Source of the DNA: Priapulus caudatus
Taxonomy: Eukaryota; Priapulida; Priapulimorpha; Priapulimorphida; Priapulidae
NCBI RefSeq assembly: GCF_000485595.1
Contig: NW_014577306.1
Span: 51,216 to 75,440 of the forward strand
DNA length: 24,225 nucleotides
Reading direction: 5' to 3'
Below, one piece after another: positions 10,612 to 21,049 of this stretch. The position numbers were made by a program, and so were the translations under genes. Every line of letters begins with the position of its first letter. Within the stretch, counting starts at the first letter, position 1. The notes under the pieces were generated by a model, which searched no databases, was not told the DNA's origin, and saw only the letters and a program-made list of their open reading frames with translations.

Positions 10612-11416
10612 AGAGCTACTACACGTTATGCTGACACCATAAATCATTGGAAACTATGCCTGCACAAACATGCAGCTAGAGCTCTCAATAGTGGACATGG
10701 ACAAAAGTGGAAGACGCATGCACATACACATATAACAGTGTCAAAATGTGCCATTTCTATTTCATGTTATCTGCTAATAGTTGTTCCTAGTTATCAGGAT
10801 CGAGGGCATAGTCCAATACTGTGTACTCGCACAGCAGTGTATCCCCGTGTTACACTCTGATAGTTTAGTAAGGACATCCAGTGTCCAATCTTATCACTGC
10901 ATGATGTATATATATTGCTATGGTAAAATCTTTGTAGCCAGAAAGAGCAGTCGGACATTATATAAAATAAATCATAATTATATACTTTGGTAATATCTTG
11001 GCCGCCATGCACATAAAGTGTGTGTATGTGTGCGTGCATGCGTGTGTGTTAATGAAAACCCTGTATCCCTGGATGAACCCTGGATGAACCCTGGGGGAAC
11101 CCTGTATCTATTATTCTATTCTTTTCTATTATTGACTCTTGATATATATACAATAGCTATAATTATATCCCCTCCTATCTGATTATCAATGAGCTCTTCG
11201 TTATTATTCCACCGTTACATACGCAGCGATCCTACATCGACGTTTTTACGCTATTTGTGCGTAACAGCCAAGGGTTACAGGCAAATATTCACTTATAGCA
11301 CGTATCGTTCGCCTACTTCATTATTACATCACATCTGTTGTCAAATAGTCATCACATTTGGTTTCTTAGTTATTGCGCGTGACGGGTAAAGCAAAGTAGA
11401 AATCATTTCTGGGAAG
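10612..11416 (-). repeat. Histone convergent spacer, copy C
   Basis: This is a tandem-orientation relative of spacer B. It shares the GTTATGCTGACACCATAAAT block (10626), GGGCATAGTCCAATACTGTG (about 10805), GCAGTCGGAC (10958-10967), AATATCTTGGCCGCCATGCAC (about 10992), ACATCGACGTTTTTACGC and the downstream element at its right end (11398-11412). The segment equivalent to 8800-9030 is replaced by an 11-bp minisatellite. The histone stem-loop itself is missing: GATAGACAAAACAAACAACC (minus strand) stands in its place. Confidence 0.75.
11057..11109 (+). repeat. Short 11-bp minisatellite
   Basis: Units AACCCTGTATC, CCTGGATG, AACCCTGGATG, AACCCTGGGGG and AACCCTGTATC follow each other at the point where spacer C lacks DNA present in spacer B. 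This is possible filler at a deletion junction. Confidence 0.75.
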
Positions 11417-11460
11417 ATTGGTTGTTTGTTTTGTCTATCGGTGGTGAGCCTGCAGATTTA

Positions 11461-11574
<114 letters not shown>

Positions 11575-11580
11575 CTAACC

Positions 11581-12474
11581 CACAGGCACTTGAAGCGTTT
11601 CAATAAAATATAATGCTAACTAAATACGAAATCTATTCACTACCAAATTCTTAATGTTTCTATACTCTCTTTCACCTATTATTGCCGACAGTTTCCTGTA
11701 AATTCCGTCCAAATCCTATGTAAAACATACGCTGCCGGCGGCCATTGCTCTCGCGGCTGCACTGTGCACACTTACACTTATATATAGTTGTATATATATT
11801 NNNNNNNNNNNNNNNNNNNNNNNNNNNNNNNNNNNNNNNNNNNNNNNNNNNNNNNNNNNNNNNNNNNNNNNNNNNNNNNNNNNNNNNNNNNNNNNNNNNN
11901 NNNNNNNNNNNNNNNNNNNNNNNNNNNNNNNNNNNNNNNNNNNNNNNNNNNNNNNNNNNNNNNNNNNNNNNNNNNNNNNNNNNNNNNNNNNNNNNNNNNN
12001 NNNNNNNNNNNNNNNNNNNNNNNNNNNNNNNNNNNNNNNNNNNNNNNNNNNNNNNNNNNNNNNNNNNNNNNNNNNNNNNNNNNNNNNNNNNNNNNNNNNN
12101 NNNNNNNNNNNNNNNNNNNNNNNNNNNNNNNNNNNNNNNNNNNNNNNNNNNNNNNNNNNNNNNNNNNNNNNNNNNNNNNNNNNNNNNNNNNNNNNNNNNN
12201 NNNNNNNNNNNNNNNNNNNNNNNNNNNNNNNNNNNNNNNNNNNNNNNNNNNNNNAATATATATACAACTATATAAAAGTGTAAGCGTGCAACAGTGAGCC
12301 GCGAGAGCAATGGCCGCCGGCAGCGTATGTTGTACATAGGATTTGGACGGAATTTACAGGAAACTGTCGGCAATAATAGGTGAAAGAGAGTATAGAAACA
12401 TTAAGAATTTGGTAGTAAATAGATTTCGTATTTAGTTAGCATTATATTTTATTGAAACGCTTCAAGTGCTTGTG
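11581..12474. mobile_element. Palindromic hAT-like transposon inserted in H2A
   Basis: The ends CACAGGCACTTGAAGCGTTT and (read inward from the right) CACAAGCACTTGAAGCGTTT are inverted. They are flanked by a perfect 8-bp duplication CTCTAACC (11573-11580 and 12475-12482). The intact H2A at 7762 contains this 8-mer once (GGTTAGAG, codons 9-12), so it is the empty site. The visible arms, 11581-11800 and 12255-12474, are 220 bp each and inverted copies with only about ten differences by eye. The centre is 454 N. There is no visible coding sequence. An 8-bp duplication and CA ends fit the hAT superfamily, but P-like elements also make 8 bp. Confidence 0.92.
11801..12254. other. Assembly gap (454 N)
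   Basis: The gap lies exactly at the centre of the palindromic transposon. The flanking sequences are TATATATATT and AATATATATA. Its true length is unknown. Confidence 0.99.
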
Positions 12475-12508
12475 CTCTAACCTTTCCTCCTTTACCACGA
12501 CCAGACAT

Positions 12509-12625
12509 GTTGTCTTTGACGGAATGTATATAGAGACGAAAAAGATCGACACTGTGTCGTCAGTGTCGCTAAACTCTGCCGGGCCCTATATATACATCCG
12601 ATAAGGATTGGACCGTACTTCTCTC
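12509..12625 (-). promoter_or_regulatory. Duplicate of the H2A promoter
   Basis: The minus strand matches 7650-7761: a CCAAT, then GTATATATAGG (12586-12596) and the TCGATCTTTTTCGTC leader. The match ends at about 12625 (ACTTCTCTCGCCC instead of ACTTCGCTTCCACC). It heads the chimeric pseudogene. Confidence 0.85.
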
Positions 12626-12880
12626 GCCCAACCCATGGCTGCATCCACCTTAATCTATTATTGCATTTAAACTTACAAATGCTACTTCAGAGATAGCCTG
12701 AATCTACTGAACCTCCGTTTTACATTCTAACGGTCCTCGCAGATCGCAATGACCATAGCTTTAAGATTTCGGGCATTTGCATCTATCACAGCAGTCATAT
12801 TCCCCTCTAGTTTGCTCTACTCATCAACCGGAAGAACTAAGAACCAGAGAAGCAACCAAGCACTAAAATTTGCCAACTGA
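12626..12880. other. No gene seen
   Basis: Single-copy-looking DNA with no coding signature and no histone homology. It marks the right edge of the histone cluster remnant. Confidence 0.5.
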
Positions 12881-13073
12881 TACCGTATTTACTCGTGTAT
12901 AAAAACATTCGTAATTAAGTCGCACCCCATAATTTGCCCTGAGAGGTTGGTAGAAACTTTGGTACATTAACAGGATTTCCCGTGTATATAAGTAGCACCC
13001 CAGATTTTTTTCATTGAAGTTGTGTACAAAAACGTGTTATAGATTATAAACGTGTAAACGAGTAGATACGGTA
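12881..13073. mobile_element. Small MITE with TA flanks
   Basis: The ends CCGTATTTACTCG and CGAGTAGATACGG are inverted and flanked by TA (12881-12882 and 13072-13073). Subterminal GTGTATAA, AAGTCGCACCCC and AAGTAGCACCCC repeats are present. The 193-bp length and TA target fit a Tc1/mariner/pogo-type MITE; the superfamily is an inference. Confidence 0.75.
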
Positions 13074-14085
13074 TATATATATATAATGAATTAGGGAATC
13101 GATATACGTGCTATAAGGGAATATTTGCCCCGCAAACCTACATTATCACCCTATTTATTTGCAAACATATAGATGTAATATCATACATTCACTGCAGTAT
13201 ATAATGATAATAATATAATATAACAACAAGCCCGAATCTCAAGAAACGAATCGTAAGGTGGCACGCACGACTTTTCGTCAAATAACGGGGGCATGCCTGC
13301 ATATGGCACATTCCACGAATAATTATTTATAATCGTGATGTGCAATTAAGTATTTATGAGCTCACCTGTCCCATTAGTCTAGTCTTACTCTGACAATAAT
13401 TTTTACATCAAATGTACGTAGGCTTCTGAGAGCTGCCCACAGGGCTACGTTATCGTAATAGCTATCGCTAAGTGATTTACATAACTGTGCTGAGAGTTAT
13501 TTATTACACGATTGATACGCGCACTACAACCGCAGCCTGAGTAAATTTCTTGACCCGGAGAGAATTTTGTAACAGCGCTGACACAGACAAGGGGATACTG
13601 TTTTTGAAGCACTTCAAGAAATAATCAAACCGCACATGTATGTTACAAATAAGCTGAACAGGTGAGTGATATTATGTTATATTCCCGGAGGGGGACGGGG
13701 CACTCACCTCGGAACTGGGTAGGGGGGTGCCTCCGGGACCTTGCAAACCTGACCCTGTCGCAAACCGCTTTCCCCCCTAAAATACACCCTGTCCCAATAC
13801 ACTGCCCCCCCCAATACAAAGCCCCCCCCCAACTCGGGTCCACATTAGGATCCCCGTGTATATATCTTCCAACAACTTAACAACATTAGACTAACCCAGT
13901 AATCATTAGGGATTGGGAATAGAATCACAATTAAGTAGATTGTACCAACCCGATGCCTACGCCTACAGAGGTTACAGGGCATTTTATACAGGTATATTTT
14001 ATACACTGTCACTTACACCGTTCACACTACACTGCGTACTACACTGGCGACGAGATCAGGTCTAATCCTAACACGCTTACGCTAC
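13074..14085. other. Intergenic DNA with C-rich tracts
   Basis: No coding gene is seen. Homopolymeric C runs at 13772-13777, 13805-13812 and about 13822-13830, plus CCC runs at 13787 and 13793, make the minus strand G-rich with at least four closely spaced G tracts, a possible quadruplex. Confidence 0.5.
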
Positions 14086-14092
14086 AGCACAC

Positions 14093-14125
<33 letters not shown>

Positions 14126-14221
14126 CACACACACACACGCACGCACGCTCGCACGCACGCACGCTCGCACGCACGCACGCACGCGCGCGCACACACACAC
14201 ATACGCATATATATATATATA
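14086..14221. repeat. Compound CA / CGCA / TA microsatellite
   Basis: CACACA, then ACGCACGCTCGC units, then CGCGCGCACACA, ending in ATATATATATAT. The open frame across it is low-complexity (HTHTHT) and not a gene. Confidence 0.95.
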
Positions 14222-15005
14222 ACATATTAAGTAATATGTATATTATGTGTGGTGTCACTGGTGTGTGCCTAAGTAGGGCCTACTATACAGCGTATGGGCC
14301 ATAGCGTGCGCGTGGTGAGGGGGGGGGTGATTTGACGTGATGCGGCCATGATGCCGAGGCGCGCCGAGGATTAACACTTTGTGTCTTCCAATCGGGCCAA
14401 TCACAGCCTACGCCGCACCAGTCTTTTATATTTTTAAAGGTGGGGACCCATTGGACCACCAAATCGCCGATCTCAGAAACTAGGCCGGGCATTCTGCTAT
14501 GTTAGAACGGTTTCCTACGATAGAGTTTGCCACAAATACGAAAATAACACGCTGTTTAGCGCACTGCGCTATACGTTTTTCTGTTGCATTTTCGCATCTC
14601 CGTAATCAGAATAAGCTCCGCCTTCTTCGTTGATGGACATAAATGAGGCGTCACCGACGTGACCAGTTACTGTACCAACTGTCTTTCGCCGGCCTGTTTA
14701 CTTTTCGCATTTCGCATCGAAGTGGAAAATTTTTGGCATTTTCACTCGCTGTTGGAAGTGAACGAGTGCCTCATTCATTGAACATTGAAGTTTTTCTTCA
14801 AATTAAATAATTCCCAAAATCCCTAATCGCGCTACTCGATTGTTTTAGCCATGAACGTAGTGATGCCTGTGTGTGTGACGTCTTGTCCGCGCGCTTTATG
14901 CTTGGCTTAGCGGGCCTCGAAATGGATATCGGAGGCAGGCACCTCGCAACACGCGTGTTTGTTTACATTTTGTGACGTTCTTTGTGCTTTATATTATATT
15001 TTCGC
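14222..15005. other. No gene recognised; GC-richer stretch
   Basis: The base composition is more balanced than in the neighbours, but no conserved protein or RNA is recognised on either strand. A GTGACGTTC-containing block (14970-14980) recurs at 15181-15192 after the TA tract. Confidence 0.4.
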
Positions 15006-15067
15006 ATATATACATATTATATATTATATATATATATATATACATATATACATATATATATATATAT

Positions 15068-15104
<37 letters not shown>

Positions 15105-15108
15105 ATAT

Positions 15109-15151
<43 letters not shown>

Positions 15152-15165
15152 ATATTATCTTATAT
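15006..15165. repeat. (TA)n microsatellite
   Basis: A long TA tract has TTA and CATA interruptions. It is flanked by direct repeats TTTGTGACGTTC and TTATATTTTCGCAT on both sides. Confidence 0.95.
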
Positions 15166-15380
15166 TTTCGCATTTACAGCTTTGTGACGTTCGGGAGTTC
15201 TGCGATGATAACCTCGTAATTTCTCAACATTTCTTAAGGTGCATGGAACATTTTACCAATTTAGTGGTGTCAGTTATAGTCACGGATATGTCACAGTAAG
15301 TACTAACCGTATATGTTTCACATACGTTCACCTATTTTGCACACAGGCGGTCGATCATTGTGAAAATGTGTGAATATTAT

Positions 15381-15408
15381 TTTTATTGAGACGTTCCAAG
15401 TGCCTGTG
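15381..15408. mobile_element. Solo terminal repeat of the CACAGGCAC family
   Basis: TTTTATTGAGACGTTCCAAG then TGCCTGTG matches the terminus of the elements at 2472 and 12474. Only the end is recognisable; the body upstream does not match clearly. Confidence 0.65.
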
Positions 15409-15728
15409 CTTTCAACAGTCTTGTACGTCAATGCACGCGCGTCAAGAGCCACAAACTCAACACAATTTTATCTCTGTTATTGTTTACGCCTGAATGCGTG
15501 ATTGATCAGGGAGGGGGTGCATGTAAGAAGGAGACATTTCTTTGCGGGTTCCGAAAAACACAATTCCACTTGACAATTTCATGGGCCATTTCAATTGGAA
15601 GCTCTGCATAATGGACCCCCAACAAGAAATTCAAAGGTCTGTATATTGCTCTTATTTAGCCGCCGATAGTTCTTATCTAGAACAAAGACTTCATTGTTAT
15701 CTTCTAAAACTACAGACCATCCGCTGGA

Positions 15729-15780
15729 CCGCTGTGGAGACGTGCGCGGGCCTCGAATTTGGCGCACGTCTCCACTGCGG
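15729..15780. repeat. Strong GC-rich hairpin
   Basis: GTGGAGACGTGCGC (15734-15747) pairs perfectly with GCGCACGTCTCCAC (15762-15775) over a 14-base loop. CCGC/GCGG extends the stem by four pairs beyond one T:T mismatch. It lies in a CG-rich patch between two transposon ends. Confidence 0.9.
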
Positions 15781-15912
15781 ACAGCGCTTCATACTTGAAC
15801 ATCCCGCGCGTCGCGTGCGCATATCCGCGGAACTGCGCGTCTCATCCGCGCGCAGCGCTCAGGATCAACAGCAAAGCTGTGCCACTGTACTTGTGTGTTG
15901 CAGATGAGCATT

Positions 15913-16036
15913 TGACCGGCATTTACGGGTAATAATCGGCAATAATAGGCCAAATAGAGCAGAGAAATATTAAGACTGGTAGTAAATACATTTCGTGTTT
16001 ACCTTTTTTTTTATTGAGACGTTTCAAGTGCCTGTG
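15913..16036. mobile_element. Right-end fragment of the CACAGGCAC family
   Basis: This matches the right arm of 12255-12474: CGGCAATAATAGG, AGAAATATTAAGA, GGTAGTAAATACATTTCGTG and the terminus TTATTGAGACGTTTCAAGTG then CCTGTG. It is a more diverged subfamily (GAGACGTTT instead of GAAACGCTT). No partner left end is seen. The preceding open frame (15542-15907) resembles no known protein and I do not call it a gene. Confidence 0.7.
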
Positions 16037-16704
16037 TTTCAGAGGTCTTGAATAGATTGGAAGTTGCATAAATTGATTGTTAAATGAGCTCTTTGATTGT
16101 AAACGTTTATATATGTTTTGAAAGCTGTATGATTAATTTGTAATTTATGCTATACATTTGTCGTTGGTTACCTAATAATTTTGAAACCAACAGATAGATT
16201 CGCATTTCTGGTGATTAATGTTAAAAGTAATGAATAAATTTCAAACTTATTGAACTGATTCGTTATTCTGTAAATTAATTTCAAACTTATAATTTCAATT
16301 GTTAGGGTGATGAAGCAAGATATGAACGTTTGTGAGTTTATGTAACATGTTCGCATTTAAATTGCAAGTTAGTAAATTGTTTTGTTGTGTTGAAAATAAA
16401 TTGTACGTTTAGAAAATGAATTTTTACAATGATGTGAAGGAATTTGTATATCAGGCAATTATTTTGGAAAGTTGTGAATTAATTTGCAAGTTAATAAATT
16501 GATTTGTTATTCTGTGAACTTATTTTAAGTTTTGAATTTAAATTTCTTAACGACAACAATATAAAGTTACAATATAAAGTAATTTTTATTTTTATTAATT
16601 AATTTGAAATGTTTTAAATTGATTTAAAATTTTGTATTTGAAATGTTTGAAAATGATTTTTGAAATGGCTTTCCATAATTAACAGTGAATAAAAGTAATC
16701 ACTT
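16037..16704. other. AT-rich DNA with a degenerate tandem pattern
   Basis: Phrases like GCAAGTTAGTAAATTG and GCAAGTTAATAAATTG, and TTCGTTATTCTGTAAATTAA and TTTGTTATTCTGTGAACTTA, recur at 16260, 16365 and 16485-16520. They suggest old, diverged tandem duplication. No gene is seen. Confidence 0.5.
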
Positions 16705-17105
16705 ATTCCTTACTTCCCTCTCGCGGATGGTATCGCCCACGGCGTCAAGAACACGGTGGAAAGTTTGCCAGCCAAATGGCCGTATTTCAGCCGAAACTTT
16801 TTCACCTCCCGAGGCACAAAATGTGAATTTACGCCTATAATACACGCGCACGCGTGCGTGCGACCATACCCGCGTGCGCGCGTCTGTTAGTGTGTGTGTA
16901 TGTGTGTTTATGTGACTGTAAAACGGGTATAAGCCGTATAATCAGCCGTATAATAATCAGCCATATAGCCGTATAATCATATTTTGTGCCATGGGGAAGG
17001 TGTGAAAAAGTTGAGGCTGAAAACCAGCCATTTGCCTGAATAAAATTCACCGCGCTAACGAGGTCGTAGCAGGCGATACCACTTCGGAGAAAGGGTTCTC
17101 TTATT
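16705..17105. mobile_element. Inverted-repeat element with internal GT/CG repeats
   Basis: Arms at about 16725-16825 and 16975-17085 are inverted: GGTATCGCC at both ends, CAAATGGC, TTTCAGCC, AACTTTTTCAC and GGCACAAAAT. The interior holds a CG/GT microsatellite and three GCCGTATAATCA-like units (16931-16975). End points are approximate and no clear target duplication is visible. It is non-coding. Confidence 0.7.
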
Positions 17106-19660
17106 CCCGAGAGAATATAACCTGAAAGGATATAGATTACCATAGAAAGTACCATATAAATAGATAGACATATCAGATATAGATAGAATACCAGATATTG
17201 AATGAAAAGGTATTATTGGTATTTTCTTCGTTTTTCGTGATGGTGGATTCTATATGGTACATTATTCCTGCTATAAGCACTCAGTACATGGAGGTTACAA
17301 TATAATAATTTAATTGCCAAACATAAATTTTTTTGTATTGGTTGCATAATGGAGTATTAATGAGGTACTTTTCTACAGCAAGTAGGCCTACATACATTTG
17401 TGTGCAACAAGTCCATGAGTTGACATCGAAAAACAACACTAATGAAAGCACCGTTTCTAATGCGTATAATAAATTTATTTATATACAAGTACCAACCGAG
17501 GTTATCATTATATTACAGGTAAATTACGTAATTTTCCATCAATTCGAATATCAATACACAGTATAGTCGTGCGCTAACATTAACTTACGCACTAACCTCG
17601 CTTAAATATGTAGAAACCTTGACATGTGTAATACATAATTATAGCACACCCAGAAACCATCACACAGCAAACGTAATCTACACATTGCGACACCGCTGTC
17701 ATAGGTATTTGAATCACGAGCAAATATACGTTTCACAAAATAAATAGAAAATTGTGATATACACGCGATGTCGGATTTTTTTTTAACAAACAAGCAAAAA
17801 AACAAATAAAGCAAAATATCGGAATCTAAATAGATGTACTTGTGTACATATCGTATTCCATTTTTTATCTGGTGATTTTTGTTACAGCTAACTATTTTCA
17901 TCACTTATTGTTCATTAAAGTCTATTCCAGACAAACGAATGTACTGCAATTCCGTTGGGGTGTGTTGGAATTTCATTCTCCAGGGTTCTGTGTGCGTTTT
18001 CCCCACCTAGTTTACCAATGATTCACAAGCTAATAGTCGTTCAAAATCTCTTCCAAACGCATGTACAACAATAATACATCATATCAGTTAATATTTACAT
18101 GCGATGAGGCCACATTTTACCAATAATTCAAAAAACCTCTAGAAGAAACCTTTCTAAGCGCAATGTTTAATGATTAAAAAATAAAAAAAAGGAAACCTTA
18201 TATGTAATGTTGAACTATTCTATGTAACAGGTAAACAAAATGCAAACAAATAGACGTAGTCACGATCAATAAGTAATCATATAAGTAACACAGGATTCTG
18301 CGATATAGTCTATATTAATATGGTGGATAATTGCTAGACTAACAAGCAAAATGAAAACGATTGCAAATCACACAAACCCGTTTTTAGAACCCAGCAACCG
18401 AGAAAAACATTTATGTTATGTTGATGAAATAACGCATAATGCATAAATTTAAATTAATATAATACACAATAAAGGTCATTCACTTATAGTCTTACCACAG
18501 CCATTGCTATCGTACGTATCACATATGCATTTGAAGATAAAATAATCACTTTACACAATAAATTATGTTTAGTTACGATAAATGATAACAAGACTTTTTA
18601 AGATAAATTTCGATTATTACGTTTACAAATCAACACAAAATTACGATGTAACAAAATACCTGACCAATTTCAAATCAGGATGAATAAAAATCGAAGCCCT
18701 GTTAACTAAGAACACTTGAAAAAGTACGATACCTTGTGACATTTTGGGCTTGAATCACACGTACCGTTACAAAACTGAGTCGCAGGCAAACGGATAGCAG
18801 ATGCACAAACCGACAAGCTCAGCACTGAACCTGTACAATACTGTTACAAACCAAGACTTAGTGTAATAACTAATAGTTTATATGGTAGCTTTATCTGACC
18901 GACATATACAGTCATGACGAGAAATTATTTTATATATTTATAGACACTTTTATTGTGTATGTAATATAATATTTTGATTATGTGATATATATATACTGCA
19001 ATGCTACATTATATTGTAAATGGATGGCTTAATTAATAAGGAATATTTATGGTATAAACTATGCATATCGAACAATACTATTCTCCCACTATAAAGTGCT
19101 AGGCTAGCATATTATCATTCGCCAGACAAATATATAACCGCCTCGTATGTTACACATGTGATAATAACAATTGAAAATCAACTAGAATTGCACTATTTTA
19201 TATACCCCTGATACTATCGGGAATGAATAAATCTGATTGCCCATAGTTATACACACCTTCTGTTCTATCTACTATGAACTATGGCAAATACACAAATAGG
19301 AGAATTTCTGCACAATAGTCAAGTTATCTTGAAATATCGACCCAAAGCGATTCATTGAAAATCCAGGATAATACTGCAAATATTGTGGTTCTGATGAATT
19401 GGAAGTGCTCGACCTTTAGCATAATGCACCGTACTCACCAGGGCACCTGTACTGTACTGCTTTATCTCGCAGATGACAAGTGTCCACAACGCGTTTTTAT
19501 TATCGATTATCTGTTTCTATAGCTGTGCCGTCTTTTTCTGGCAATGTGAGATATGCAGTTTGCAAAATCTGACAACTGAGAGAACAGAAAATTGAGCTTA
19601 ACCACAATAAACCTATACCGACACAATACATCCAGTAAAACTGATGAGATTCTGCCTATT

Positions 19661-19704
<44 letters not shown>

Positions 19705-20510
19705 GAATTCTAAACAACAGTTATTGGCGTATTATGCACGTTTGCGCAGTATATTCACTATTTTTGAAGGTATAATCATTACACGTGCACATGCATTTAC
19801 ATTACAGACTTGCATTATAGTTATGCTTGCTTTTTGAAGAGTACATTAACTTTCATCATAGCACTCATAGGCACTTCTCTATGGCAAAGTCAACCATCCA
19901 CATAGTACATTCATATAAGTAACAACTAATTTCCCTAATTGCTGGTAACACTCCTGCTAACACTACTCAGACTGCAACAACTACATCTATTTAGAATTAA
20001 ATAAAAATGTCGTGCAAACTGTATGTACTATTGGGAAGACAGCTGGGCATATAGGGGAAAAATTTATCGAGAGTGAATCACAATCTGTTACTGCTTCGTG
20101 GTATTTAAATACACATCTCGAGTATAAAGTAACTACGGAAATTTCACCCTTTTAGCTATACTATATGTTCACACGTAAGGCCACCTACACTCTAAATCAC
20201 ACTAGTATATAGCCCCAACTTCGCCTTGTAATTTGAGCCTGTGCTTAGCCTGGTCAACAGCAGTAGTGTGACTGTAATTCTTACTTATCCTCATCTTAGT
20301 TACCAACCACAACCCCAGTCCTGCCACATTTCAACCCGATCCAAAACTAAACCACTACGCTATTCGTTTATAATTTATCTCACATCCGAACACCAACCGC
20401 CCACGCAGCAACGCGTTGGAGGTTACGAGCTGCTCCGGGATGCGACACTAACGCGACGCGACGCACTCCCGGTCTCTAGAAGCAGGCTCCTCGTCGCCAC
20501 GCAGCAGTCG
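17106..20510. other. AT-rich intergenic DNA and probable CNNM 3' UTR
   Basis: No conserved coding region or RNA is recognised. A TA microsatellite lies at 19666-19703. The right part probably holds the 3' UTR of the minus-strand CNNM gene. The nearest AATAAA I find on that strand is at 19496-19501, about 1 kb past the stop codon. The UTR end cannot be fixed from sequence alone. Confidence 0.5.
19666..19703. repeat. (TA)n microsatellite
   Basis: An uninterrupted TA tract of about 19 units. Confidence 0.97.
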
Positions 20511-21049
20511 TCACACGTGGTTGGGATCGGTCGGCCCTAGCAGCCGGTCCATTTCCGGCGAGGACGGGCCGTCGGCGTCGCGTGACGACGACTCCGCGTC
20601 CGCGTTGCTAGCGGCGGGCGTCCGCGCGGCGACATCATCGCCCAACGTAGCGCTTGACGTCTCGGCGTCGGCGATCAGGCTCTGGTCCTTCATCGACGCC
20701 TTCTCCGCAGACGTCCACTCCATTGTGAAGAAGTCCTCGGACGATTCAATGCGATGCTCCATCTCCATGAGCGTCGTGCGCCGCGCCGCCCAGTACTGAC
20801 TGCGCTTGATCAGAACGAGCTGACAGTCAGTGACGAGATGCACCGAGTAGTCGGGCGTGAATACTACCGACTTCGGGTGCGCTATATCTGGATTGGAAGT
20901 AGAAGAGGCGGCAAGGCGTGAGAGGGAGCCGTGCGGCGGCAAGCCCGCGCGCGCCGCGAACGGCGACACGATGGAGGCGGCGGTGACGCTGCGCGTTCGG
21001 GGGTAGTAGATCGAGCGCAGCGTGCGCTCCTGGCTCAGCTCTATCTCAT
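20511..21049 (-). CDS. CNNM terminal exon: cytosolic tail
   Basis: 539 nt. The acceptor AG at 21050-21051 gives D (G|AT) EIELSQERTLRSIYYPRTRS. The Ala/Ser-rich stretch is followed by FTPDYSVHLVTDCQLVLIKR and SQYWAARRTTLMEMEHR, aligned with the SVRA.DLQ..KI.R.QY region of known CNNMs. An acidic and Ser-rich end follows, finishing LLGPTDPNHV. An extra small exon before this one cannot be excluded. Confidence 0.88.

Noticed and set aside
11672-12373. Long open frames across the N gap
   Set aside because: They consist almost entirely of unknown residues; the flanks are transposon arms.
14959-15299. Open frames rich in Tyr-Ile
   Set aside because: They are translations of the TA microsatellite, with no conserved residues.
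15542-15907. 121-codon open frame
   Set aside because: No recognisable domain; it overlaps a strong hairpin and ends at a transposon fragment, and there is no splice or codon evidence.
20521-20799. Ser-rich open frame on the + strand
   Set aside because: It is the antisense shadow of the CNNM terminal exon.
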